The translations under genes were made by a program, and so were the position numbers. Under the pieces are notes generated by a model. The model saw nothing but the letters and a program-made list of their open reading frames with translations, did not search any database and had not been told where the DNA came from. Shown piece by piece: positions 1 to 7,160 of a stretch of DNA of 18,848 bases. The stretch spans positions 1 through 18,848 of the forward strand of contig JBBROU010000100.1 in the NCBI GenBank assembly GCA_038229055.1. The letters run 5' to 3'. Each line of letters opens with the position of its first letter. The stretch's first letter is position 1. The DNA comes from JANYJA01 sp038229055. GTDB taxonomy: Bacteria > Acidobacteriota > Terriglobia > Bryobacterales > Bryobacteraceae.

Positions 1-1
1 A

Positions 2-241
2 CTCTCGTCATTAACCGCGGATAGTCTGTACGCGGCCGGATGGCGAGCTCTTGTTAGGGATGATATTAGCCGAGCCAAAGCCCTAGTGGCTGTGCCAGAC
101 GCGCAATGGCCGGTTGCCGTCTGGAAGGAGCTGGTCATATCATTTCAGGCTTCTGGCGAGGGCTTTGAACTTTGGAAGGTCATCTGCCCAAGCCTCATTT
201 CCCAACACGGTATCGCCGAAATGGCGTTAAATGGCGTATGA
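2..241 (+). CDS. Partial reading frame, probably the upstream part of the same SIR2/DUF4020-like protein
   Basis: This frame is open from the window edge and ends with TGA at 239-241, giving 79 residues with no start visible. The translation is helical and rich in Trp and Ala, with segments such as AQWPVAVWKELVISF and GFELWKVICPSLI, which resembles the style of the next frame. It overlaps that frame by 11 bases, and no Shine-Dalgarno sequence precedes the ATG at 231. An in-frame TAA lies immediately before that ATG. I infer that the two frames are pieces of one polypeptide separated by a +1 shift, through mutation, sequencing error or programmed frameshift. Two translationally coupled genes cannot be excluded. 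No catalytic motif is visible, because the N-terminal part is off the window. Confidence 0.4.
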   Translation, partial: LSSLTADSLYAAGWRALVRDDISRAKALVAVPDAQWPVAVWKELVISFQASGEGFELWKVICPSLISQHGIAEMALNGV

Positions 242-1292
242 TCTCTCTTTTGCTTTGGGAAGGATCGCGAAAGCAACTTCATTAGAAAACGAAGAATGCT
301 TCGTTTCCTTTTGGAATGTCGTTGCGCCCTTGGTATTCCAGGTTGCGAGTGTCGAAGGGGGTGACTACATGACTAGAGCCATCAATTCTCCGGCCGGGGA
401 GATGGCGCAGTCTTTACTCTCTCGGCTAGCAGTTCACACTGAGAAGGTTCCAGACTGGATTTGGCAAGCATTGAAAGTCATCACAGATGCGCGCACAGGA
501 TCGGCGCATCTAGCTCAGGTTCTGTTAGCTTCGCGAACTCAACTGTTGTTCAACTTAGATCGTTATTGGACTACCGAGAATCTCATTCCGCTTTTCTCGT
601 GGAAATGCCACAAATATGCCGCCGCGGCTTGGGTGGGATACATATGGCAGTTTGGCGTAACTGCTGATTTATGGCCGTTCATAAAGGCTGATTTTATTCT
701 CGCGCTGAAGAATTACGACGGGCTGGGTCCGGCGGCTAAATCGGCCGCTTCCTGGTTTACCGCAATATGCATAAACCAGCCCTTGTGGATTGAATATGAA
801 ACAGCCTCCGCCATTCTGAAGCAGTTTCCGGGTGAGGCGCGCGCCGCCGCCGCGCACGTTCTATTACAAAGATTAGAAGGTGCCCTCGACGAATCAGATT
901 CACTTTGGCGTGAGCGCATTGGTCCGTGGCTGAATGGCGCATGGCCAAAAAGCCCTAAGCTTCGAGACAGTAGCGCATCTCTCTATTTGGCGTTAGCCGC
1001 ATTGACGAAGAAGGATGAATTTCCTGCGGCGGTGCCTGTTGTTCTTGAAATTATTGGGTCGGGTGAGATGCACCTATATGTTCAGCATTACGAGGCGCTC
1101 TTCGCACGCCACACTGCTAAACATCCTACTGAACTAATGCGATTACTTGCGGCGATGATCGGAACGGGCACTCGGTTATACGATAAAAAGCTCAGGGTTG
1201 TTCTCAATGGACTCGGCAAGGCGTGTCCGGCTTGCACAGAAAGTCCAGAGTATCGCTTGATAGAAGAGGCATTGCGAGCGAACAGCTTGTGA
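231..1292 (+). CDS. Helical protein resembling the C-terminal region of SIR2-family/DUF4020 proteins
   Basis: The 353-residue product is predicted soluble and all-helical, with no signal peptide or membrane segment. Segments that recall DUF4020, a domain often attached to SIR2-like NAD-consuming domains, include TRAINSPAGEMAQSLL near residue 50, a WVGYIWQFG segment near 134-142, and ERIGPWLNGAWP near 228-239. That assignment is from memory of the family and is moderate at best. The SIR2 catalytic domain would lie upstream, outside the window. AT content is visibly higher than in the genes from 7 kb onward, which fits horizontal transfer and the defence-type role proposed for many SIR2 proteins. 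The ATG at 231 lacks a ribosome site and directly follows a stop in its frame, so it is probably not a genuine start. The alternative is an unrelated helical-repeat protein. Confidence 0.5.
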   Translation: MAYDLSFALGRIAKATSLENEECFVSFWNVVAPLVFQVASVEGGDYMTRAINSPAGEMAQSLLSRLAVHTEKVPDWIWQALKVITDARTGSAHLAQVLLASRTQLLFNLDRYWTTENLIPLFSWKCHKYAAAAWVGYIWQFGVTADLWPFIKADFILALKNYDGLGPAAKSAASWFTAICINQPLWIEYETASAILKQFPGEARAAAAHVLLQRLEGALDESDSLWRERIGPWLNGAWPKSPKLRDSSASLYLALAALTKKDEFPAAVPVVLEIIGSGEMHLYVQHYEALFARHTAKHPTELMRLLAAMIGTGTRLYDKKLRVVLNGLGKACPACTESPEYRLIEEALRANSL

Positions 1293-1454
1293 CGTGCGAA
1301 TTAGTGCTTGCTTTGCGTCGGCGGACGCGCGACGGACTCCTCGAGCGAGAGGAAGTAGGCGCGACAGGGTGCACATCTCCCGAAATCAGCTCGGACGTCA
1401 AAGCCCAGCCCTCGAACGTCGACATCTCGACGCTTCACACCGTCTGCTAAAAGC

Positions 1455-2390
1455 CTACGCCCGGAAAACAGGCTCAAGACTGGAAGTGTGCTTCTTCAGT
1501 TGTGCCAACTCTTCTTGGCCCAGGTGAGGGAGAGGCGATAGAGCAAACTCCAACGCCATGTCCCAAATTCGCTCATCGCCGGGAGGGACCGCGGCGGTCA
1601 CTTCCTGATTTAAAGTGAAACGCAAGGCGAGGCGGGCCATCTCACGGTCGTCGATCGGCTGATACCAGCATTTTGGATACTTCCGGTCCTTCTCCTGTAT
1701 CGAAGCCGGCCATTTCCCGAACGCCATGGCTTTCAATGCCAAACGGGCCATTCCCTTGGCTTTGGCCTTGGCCAGAATCTGCGGCCCGAATCCTCCGTTC
1801 TCCCACGCGTTGACATTCACCGGGAACAGAACGCTGTCGAGTTCCATGGCATCCATCAACCGAAGGGCGGCGGCCGCATTGTGCGCGGAGAATCCCAAAT
1901 GGCGGGCCTTCCCTTCTTTTTTTGCTTTGAGAAAAGTCTCGGCCGCGCCCTTGGGAGCCAGGATCTGGTCCACATCCTCCATCGAGGCGACGGCATGAAA
2001 CTGATATAGATCCACGTGGTCCGTGCCGAAGCGTTTTAACGTTTGGTCCAGTTCGGTCTGCGCGCCCGCGGCATCCCGCTTGCCGGTTTTCTCTGCGAGG
2101 AAGACGCGGCTCCGATACGGCCGGAGCGACTGGCCGAGCTTGATTTCCGCTTCTCCGTCGAAATAAGAAGGTGCGCAGTCAAAGTAGTTGACGCCGCGGT
2201 CAAAGGCGTCGGCAACGCGGCGGTCAGACTCCTTCTGTTCCAGTCCGCAAATCACGATGCCGCCCAAAGCAATCACCGAAAGTTCAATCCCGTCCTTATA
2301 GGGGCGTCGCGGGAGCGTCCCGGTGGCGCCCTTCAAATAACTGGCCTTGCTCAGCGCGGCAGTCGTCGCAAGAAACTCACGTCGATCCAT
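1455..2390 (-). CDS. Aldo/keto reductase with Tat-like N-terminus
   Basis: The 311-residue protein is a TIM-barrel NAD(P)H-dependent oxidoreductase. The full catalytic tetrad is visible: Asp71 and Tyr76 in the VNYFDCAPSYFDGE motif, Lys101 in FLAEKTGKR, and His132 in LYQFHAV. The family reduces carbonyls of sugars and other metabolites or runs the reverse reaction; the substrate here is unknown. It starts MDRREFLATTAALS, a twin-arginine-like motif, but the following stretch contains Lys and Tyr and is only weakly hydrophobic, so export is uncertain. The start is well supported by AGGAGGG seven bases upstream. It lies 35 bp downstream of the mannonate dehydratase-like gene on the same strand, so they are probably co-transcribed. 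The operon context suggests a sugar or sugar-acid substrate. Length is normal for the family. Confidence 0.9.
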   Translation of the reverse strand: MDRREFLATTAALSKASYLKGATGTLPRRPYKDGIELSVIALGGIVICGLEQKESDRRVADAFDRGVNYFDCAPSYFDGEAEIKLGQSLRPYRSRVFLAEKTGKRDAAGAQTELDQTLKRFGTDHVDLYQFHAVASMEDVDQILAPKGAAETFLKAKKEGKARHLGFSAHNAAAALRLMDAMELDSVLFPVNVNAWENGGFGPQILAKAKAKGMARLALKAMAFGKWPASIQEKDRKYPKCWYQPIDDREMARLALRFTLNQEVTAAVPPGDERIWDMALEFALSPLPHLGQEELAQLKKHTSSLEPVFRA

Positions 2391-2397
2391 AAACTGA

Positions 2398-2404
2398 CCC
2401 TCCT
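2398..2404 (-). promoter_or_regulatory. Strong ribosome binding site of the aldo/keto reductase
   Basis: The minus strand reads AGGAGGG, seven bases before the ATG at 2390. This fixes the start and shows that the Tat-like MDRREFL N-terminus is translated. Confidence 0.8.
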
Positions 2405-2425
2405 GTTGGTCTCTCGAATACTAGC

Positions 2426-3742
2426 TTACGGCCTCACGATCGAACCATCCATCCGGCGATCGTTACCACGACTATCGCCCGGTCCTTTGTAAGGATATTT
2501 GGCCGCTGCCGCCTCGTTGATATCGATCCCGAGCCCCGGGCGGTCGTTGGCATAGAGAAAACCTTTCGAAATCTCGGGAGTGCCGGGAAACACTTCACGC
2601 AAAACTTCGGAGAACTTGTTCTCTTCCTGAATTCCGAAATTGGAAATTGTGAGATCTAGATGCAGATTGACGGCATGCCCCACCGGCGACACGTTTGCCG
2701 GGCCATGCCACGCGGTGCGAACACCGAACATCTCGCAGGTAGCGGCGATCTTGCGCGCCTGACTCAACCCGCCGATCGCCGAAAGGTGGCAGCGAATAAA
2801 ATCGATCCAGCGGTTCGCTACCAGCGGCAGCCACTCGTTGCGGTTCACGAACAGTTCACCCATCGCCAGGGGCGTCGAACTTTGCTGTCTGAGCAACTGG
2901 AACCAAGCGATATCTTCGGGAGCCGTCGGATCTTCCAGAAAGAACAACCGAAACGGTTCCACTGCTTTTGCCAGCACCAGCGCCTGGGCGGGTGCAATGC
3001 GCTCATGAACATCGTGGATGAAGTCAACGTCGAACCCGATCTTGGACCGAAGGTAGTCGAACATCTTCACCGTGTTGTTGATGTAGGGCGTCGGTTCGAA
3101 CACGGGCGATGGAACCACACCGGCCGGACGCGCCCTCTGGATGGCATCCGACGTGGGATTGGCAACTCCGTAGCCTGAAAACCCCGGCACCGCGAGCTGC
3201 ACTCGCACGTGACGGTATCCCGATTCCATGGCTTTGCGAACCTGGTTCTCGAGCTCCGGCAGTTCCTGCGCGCTCGTGTGCGTGTAAAGCGGCGCCGCCG
3301 CGCGCACCTTGCCGCCCAGCAGTTTATAAACGGGCATGTTCGCGCGCTTTCCCATGATGTCCCAAAGGGCGCCGTCGATGCCGGAAAGCGCATTGTTGAG
3401 CGTTACGCCCTGCCTGAAATAGGAAGACAAATACGCCGACTGCCAGATATCTTCGATGTCGTCGACGTTCTTGCCGACAACGAAAGGTTTCAGATAATCG
3501 TTCACAGCCGACGCCACGGCAAGCGGCCGTTCCCGATGGGTAGCGCAACCGACGCCGTAGAGTCCCGGCTCGCTGGTCATCACCTTGACGACCACCAGAT
3601 GATCATTCTCCGGTTGCGTCAGGATCGTCTTAACGTCGGTAATCTTGACCGTTCCGGAAATTCGATTCTGGGCGGGAATCAGAGGCGTCGCGGCAATGGC
3701 GCCTCCGGTTGAGAACAAGCGAAGAGCGGCGCGTCGATTCAT
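2426..3742 (-). CDS. manD: Enolase-superfamily D-mannonate dehydratase-like protein (ManD/RspA group)
   Basis: This 438-residue member of the mandelate racemase/muconate lactonizing group belongs to the ManD branch, which dehydrates D-mannonate or D-gluconate to 2-keto-3-deoxygluconate. Visible metal ligands are Asp244, Glu270 and Glu296, each 26 residues apart as in ManD, with His246 and His346. The family Arg (180, in HVRVQ) and Tyr (191, in GFSGYGVA) are also present. The block AWHGPANVSPVGHAVNLHLDL and the C-terminal RPGLGIDINE are typical. I chose the ATG at 3742 because it gives MNRRAALRLFSTGGAIAATP, a Tat-like leader; the frame stays open to 3841, but that extension looks non-coding. 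Only a weak ribosome site is present. It is transcribed away from the dioxygenase gene and precedes the aldo/keto reductase. Many ManD-like proteins have low or no activity, so the substrate is unproven. Confidence 0.9.
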   Translation of the reverse strand: MNRRAALRLFSTGGAIAATPLIPAQNRISGTVKITDVKTILTQPENDHLVVVKVMTSEPGLYGVGCATHRERPLAVASAVNDYLKPFVVGKNVDDIEDIWQSAYLSSYFRQGVTLNNALSGIDGALWDIMGKRANMPVYKLLGGKVRAAAPLYTHTSAQELPELENQVRKAMESGYRHVRVQLAVPGFSGYGVANPTSDAIQRARPAGVVPSPVFEPTPYINNTVKMFDYLRSKIGFDVDFIHDVHERIAPAQALVLAKAVEPFRLFFLEDPTAPEDIAWFQLLRQQSSTPLAMGELFVNRNEWLPLVANRWIDFIRCHLSAIGGLSQARKIAATCEMFGVRTAWHGPANVSPVGHAVNLHLDLTISNFGIQEENKFSEVLREVFPGTPEISKGFLYANDRPGLGIDINEAAAAKYPYKGPGDSRGNDRRMDGSIVRP

Positions 3743-3846
3743 ACAGCCCAAAGTGTATCGCGCTCGTCTTATAATCGAAGTACCCAAGAGTTCAGCGTCT
3801 GCACACCGGGACACTGGGCCACCATGCGGGATGCGGAACATGATGA
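3743..3846. promoter_or_regulatory. Divergent promoter region between dehydratase and dioxygenase
   Basis: The 104 bp between the two divergent starts must hold both promoters. A TATAAT hexamer lies at 3770-3775 on the plus strand, about 70 bp before the dioxygenase ATG, but no convincing TTGACA-like element sits at the expected distance. I see no clear operator palindrome. The exact promoter positions are therefore unassigned. Confidence 0.35.
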
Positions 3847-5004
3847 ATGTTAATTTCTACGCCCGCGGTCGAGCTTAGCGCCGAACGCGGTTTCTTACCT
3901 CGTCACGACCCTCTAAGAAGACTTCCCAAACCCTTTGACGATTGGGAACATACCGCCTTAAGCCTTCCAAAGCTTCTGGCTTCCGATCACATTCGCCGCA
4001 CCATCGAGGAGCTTCCCCCGTTCCCGATTGAGGCGATCACGAACCCGCCTGAACGCGAGCGAGCCATGGTTCTGTTGAGCTACCTTGGCCATGCTTACGT
4101 CTGGGGCGGCGCGAAGCCGGCCGAGATTCTGCCGGCGCGTCTTGCCGTTCCGTGGCACAACGTCGCCGTCACACTCGGACGCCCGCCCGTTCTCAGTTAC
4201 AGCAGTTACTCACTCCACAACTTCTTCCGGTTCGATCCAGCACGCGAGATCGAGTGCGGAAATCTCGCCCTGATCCAGAACTTCTTCGGTGGCATCGACG
4301 AAGAGTGGTTCATCCTGATCCACGTAGACATCGAACGCCGTGCCGCTCCCGGTTTAGCTGTGCTGCACGCCTGTTTGGACGCCGCCGAATCGAAGGATGC
4401 CGAACGTCTCGAAGCTCATCTCGCCACCGTGCGGGCTTCGATCGCGGCCATGTATGCGTCGTTGAAGCGCATGACTGAATGGTGCGACCCGTACATCTAT
4501 TACCACCGTGTGCGCCCCTACATTCATGGGTGGAAAAATCATCCGGATCTGCCGCAAGGCCTTCTTTACCAGAGCGTTCGCGCCTATGGCGGTCAGCCGC
4601 AGCAGTTCCGCGGTGAAACGGGAGCGCAGAGCGCGATCATCCCGTCGCTTGACGCCATGCTCGGCATCGGTCACAAAGAGGACACTCTGCGCATTTACCT
4701 GATGGAGATGCGCACTTACATTCCGCCCGATCAGCGCCGCTTTATCGAATCGCTCGAGGAGCGCGATTCGGTGCGTTTCTTTGTGCAGCGATCCGGACGT
4801 GCAGCCCTGACCGATGTCTACAACGCCTGTGTCGAAGGCGTCGAATCCTTTCGCACGCTGCACCTGGAATACGCCGCCGCCTACATCTTCCGGCAGGCCC
4901 AGACGGACGTGAAGAATCCGCACGCCGTCGGCACCGGCGGCACGCCGTTCATGCAGTACTTAAAGAAGCACCGCGACGAAACCGCCGAGCACCAGTTGAA
5001 GTAG
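3847..5004 (+). CDS. Indoleamine 2,3-dioxygenase-like heme protein
   Basis: The 385-residue protein matches the IDO family, which uses heme and O2 to open the indole ring of tryptophan to N-formylkynurenine. Diagnostic segments are GRPPVLSYSSYSLHNFF (111-127), FILIHVDIERRA (155-166), FRGETGAQSAIIPSLDAML (254-272) with the substrate-binding Phe-Arg pair at 254-255, the proximal heme His339 in TLHLEYAAAYIFRQ, and VGTGGTPFMQYLKK near the C-terminus. There is no signal peptide, so it should be cytoplasmic. Length is as usual for the family. It stands alone: no formamidase, kynureninase or other kynurenine gene is visible nearby. Bacterial IDO homologues are often poor tryptophan dioxygenases, so the substrate could differ. 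ATG 3847 is the first start in frame; no strong ribosome site is visible. Confidence 0.9.
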   Translation: MLISTPAVELSAERGFLPRHDPLRRLPKPFDDWEHTALSLPKLLASDHIRRTIEELPPFPIEAITNPPERERAMVLLSYLGHAYVWGGAKPAEILPARLAVPWHNVAVTLGRPPVLSYSSYSLHNFFRFDPAREIECGNLALIQNFFGGIDEEWFILIHVDIERRAAPGLAVLHACLDAAESKDAERLEAHLATVRASIAAMYASLKRMTEWCDPYIYYHRVRPYIHGWKNHPDLPQGLLYQSVRAYGGQPQQFRGETGAQSAIIPSLDAMLGIGHKEDTLRIYLMEMRTYIPPDQRRFIESLEERDSVRFFVQRSGRAALTDVYNACVEGVESFRTLHLEYAAAYIFRQAQTDVKNPHAVGTGGTPFMQYLKKHRDETAEHQLK

Positions 5005-5027
5005 CTGACGTGTAAGGGCGTGAGCTA
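5002..5027 (+). terminator. Possible terminator hairpin after the dioxygenase
   Basis: An inverted repeat begins at the stop codon: TAGCTgACG at 5002-5010 pairs with CGTgAGCTA at 5019-5027, with one G/G mismatch and an 8-base loop. It is followed within a few bases by GTTTTC. The short T-run and the mismatch make this a weak candidate. Confidence 0.3.
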
Positions 5028-5317
5028 GCCGTTTTCGACGCGCGCCTTGATGTCCGAATACGCCGAATCGATGAGCCCGCTTAGCGCTGCGGCGTTTGTG
5101 GCCGTTCCTGGTCTCAGCTTCACATGACGCATGAGCTTTCCGGTGCCTTGCGACAACCGGGCCGGATCCGGGCAGCGACGCGCAAGAGCTCCCGGACTTC
5201 GTCGCCGCACTTTCGCATCGCCTCAAACCACTGACGCGCCACCGCTCCCAATTCACCCGCATATAGCGTCTTTGAATCGATCATCCCGGGAAACTCGACC
5301 CATCGCAGGTCATTCAA
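5025..5317 (-). pseudogene. DUF1801-family gene with internal deletion and frame change
   Basis: Two minus-strand frames carry the two ends of one family. The N-terminal part (from about 5317) has FPGMIDSKTLYAGELGAVAR, then QWFEAMRKCGDEVRELL. The C-terminal part (to the stop at 5025) has DPARLSQGTGKLMRHVKLRP and LIDSAYSDIKARVENG. In intact relatives, as I recall them, roughly 30-35 residues lie between RELL and DPARL. Here they are joined almost directly near 5170-5185 in different frames. I infer an internal deletion that also shifted frame. No ATG sits at the expected N-terminus either. DUF1801 proteins are small (about 140 residues) and poorly characterised, so loss of function is likely but its effect is unknown. 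It is the first of three broken genes in a row. Confidence 0.65.
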
Positions 5318-5356
5318 TTCGGTTTGGGCGGAGTGCTGTCGCCGTGGATTGCCTGA

Positions 5357-5569
5357 TGGGAATACGCGGAGGTTACGGACAGGCGCCTTAAGTTTATGGC
5401 GATCAGCGCGGATCTGGTGCTTGCGGTGCTGATTTGCGAGGATTTGGCGAGGCCAGATCCGGTTACGAATCTAGTTCGGTCAGCGGGACCCGATCTGGCG
5501 ATTGCTTTACTCATGGATGGGCCGCAGACAAAAGAGCACTGGGCGGCGAGGTACGCGACCGTGCCGTAA
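5357..5569 (+). pseudogene. Short fragment resembling a nitrilase/CN-hydrolase-superfamily protein
   Basis: A plus-strand frame lies between a TGA at 5354-5356 and a TAA at 5567-5569. It encodes about 70 residues, starting WEYAEVTDRRLKFMAI, followed by LVLAVLICEDLARPDPV and LAIALLMDGPQTKEHWAARY. The ICEDLAR segment looks like the catalytic-Cys strand of carbon-nitrogen hydrolases, and the downstream region fits the same fold. Both termini of such a protein (usually 250 or more residues) are missing, so this is a remnant rather than a gene. There is no ribosome site. The family call is tentative because so little sequence survives. Confidence 0.42.
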
Positions 5570-5616
5570 AGAATCGAACTCTTCAAACGCTCGCGTTGAG
5601 TTAGCGCGCCGGTATT

Positions 5617-6898
5617 TCAGCGGGCTGCGGGGGCGGGGGTTGCATCCGGAATCAATGGGCGGGTGGGGTCAACCTTGAACCAAAGCCAACAGGCAATCAG
5701 GAGCAGCGCGGCCATGGGGATGAAGGGGACGTTGTAACTGCCGTAGCGGCCGACAAGATATCCAAACGCCAGCGAGGAGGCAAACGTGCCGATTTGCGCG
5801 GCGGTGTTCATGGCGCCGACGATGGCGCCGGCGAAGGCGCCCCCGATATCGAGAGAGACGGCGAACATGATGGGCTGCTGAAAAGTGATTCCACTGTAGA
5901 CCAGCGAGAGCAAGACCAGCGCGGCCAGCCACTGATGCGTGAACATGACGGCAACCGTGCAGATAGCCGCGGTACCCAGCCCGGCCACGCCGATGGAGCG
6001 GCGGCCCCATTTGAGACCCATGCGCTGAACGAGCATGTTACCTGGCGAGACCTCCGCCGAAGTTGGCTGCCGGCGCCGGCGAGAAAGGGCAGAGAGGATA
6101 ACAAGAGATCGTTTTCACTGTAGCCGCGAGCCTTGACTAAGTAAGTATGGAACCACGATTGGAAAAAGTAGAAGGTATAGACGTGGCTAAAAGCAACGCC
6201 CCATCGCGGCCCAGAAATTGGTTGAGCGAAAGGCAATCTTCCAGGGAAGGCAGTGGTGGGCCTTGGGCATGAGGCCACGGGTTTCGGCTAACTCGGCTGG
6301 AGTGACGCCGGCCTTCTCGGCCGGAGAGTCGCGGAACCACCAGTACCACGCGGCGCTCCAGGCGACGCCCAGGATGCCAAAGAGGTAGAACGATGCGCGC
6401 CAGCCGTAATGGACCTGGATCGGGATGACGAGCAGAGGGGCGATGGCGCCTCCCAACTGGCTGGCCATCAATACGACTCCAAAGACGCGTCCGCGTTCAT
6501 GAACGGGAAACCAGCGGGCTATGGCGACGGAGGCATTGGGAAAGGCGCCGGCTTCCCCCATTCCGAACAGAAAGCGCGTCGCCAGGAGGGGATAGAAACC
6601 GGTGACCAGCCCGGTCAGCGAAGTGAATGCGGACCACCACAAGACGGTGCGGGTGAGCACGCGGCGCGGACCGATGCGGTCGCCGAGCGCGCCGCTGGGG
6701 ATCTCAAACGCCGCGTAAGATAGCGTGAAAATTCCGGTAACCCAGCCCCAGGCCAGAGGACTGATATGGAGAGCGTCCTGCATGCGCGGGTCCGCGACCG
6801 AAATACAAACGCGGTCGAGGTAGGTGACGACCCTCAGCAATGACAGCAGGCCTAATAACCGGTTGCGGTATTTCGCGGCGCGCCCGTCCGGAGGGCAT
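5617..6898 (-). pseudogene. MFS transporter gene broken by several frameshifts
   Basis: Three minus-strand frames together rebuild one 12-helix major facilitator permease of the anion:cation symporter-like type. Frame 1 (6840 down to 6187) has YLDRVCISVADPRMQ, the loop 2-3 motif GALGDRIGPRR, and ATRFLFGMGEAGAFPNAS. It stops just after NFWAAMG at a run of four G on the minus strand (6199-6202), where the next frame continues GVAFSHVYTFYFFQSWFHTY. That frame is lost near 6040-6075, and a third frame resumes at NMLVQRMGLKWGRRS and runs to the stop at 5617. The N-terminus also changes frame near 6860-6895: MPSGR (ATG 6898) lies in one frame and NRLLGLLSLLRVVTYLDR in another. So at least three or four breaks are present. 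Substrate unknown; organic anions are usual in this group. Confidence 0.85.
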
Positions 6899-6927
6899 GA
6901 GATAAGCTATCACGCGGGCACGCGGGC

Positions 6928-7160
6928 CTACCTTTGGCGGAACTCCTCCGGCGCGACTTTGCGGCGGGACGGTGAGAGAGTGCGGGCGAGATCGGCGTCG
7001 GAGAGCGGTTCGAGCGGGTGAAAAACAAGGTTCCAGCCGTCGTTCGACTGCCGCGGCAGGGCTTGGCGGGTCGGCGGCGGATCTACGATGGCAATGGAAT
7101 TCGATTCGTCGTCGAGCACGGCGAAGAACTGGGCGTCGGTATTTGGGTTACCTCGAGGTC
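6928..7160 (-). CDS. Unidentified trailing reading frame or gene remnant
   Basis: Just past the stop of the secreted 397-residue protein (7148-7150), coding character continues in a different minus-strand frame, ending at TAG 6928-6930. The translation, including NTDAQFFAVLDDESNSIAIV, DGWNLVFHPLEPLSDADLAR and PSRRKVAPEEFRQR, looks like real protein and not a shadow. The frame is open upstream to 7197, but there it runs antiphase to the 397-residue gene. No start with a ribosome site is evident; a GTG exists at 7119. It could be a small ninth-plus-one gene, the C-terminus of the upstream protein after a frameshift, or the tail of a deleted gene. I do not recognise a family. Confidence 0.3.

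Noticed and set aside
1452..1473. AGCCT/AGGCT inverted repeat near the reductase stop as a terminator
   Set aside because: The stem is only five base pairs and is not followed by a T-run in the direction of transcription.
1223..1527. Small plus- and minus-strand frames between the helical protein and the aldo/keto reductase
   Set aside because: They overlap one another and both neighbouring genes, have no ribosome sites and no protein-like character. The 162-bp gap 1293-1454 appears to hold no gene.
3770..3775. TATAAT as a defined promoter for the dioxygenase
   Set aside because: No matching -35 element at 16-18 bp and the hexamer alone occurs by chance, so I list only the divergent region and not a specific promoter.
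3743..3841. Extended N-terminus of the dehydratase
   Set aside because: The extra 33 residues do not resemble the family and would place the Tat-like leader internally.
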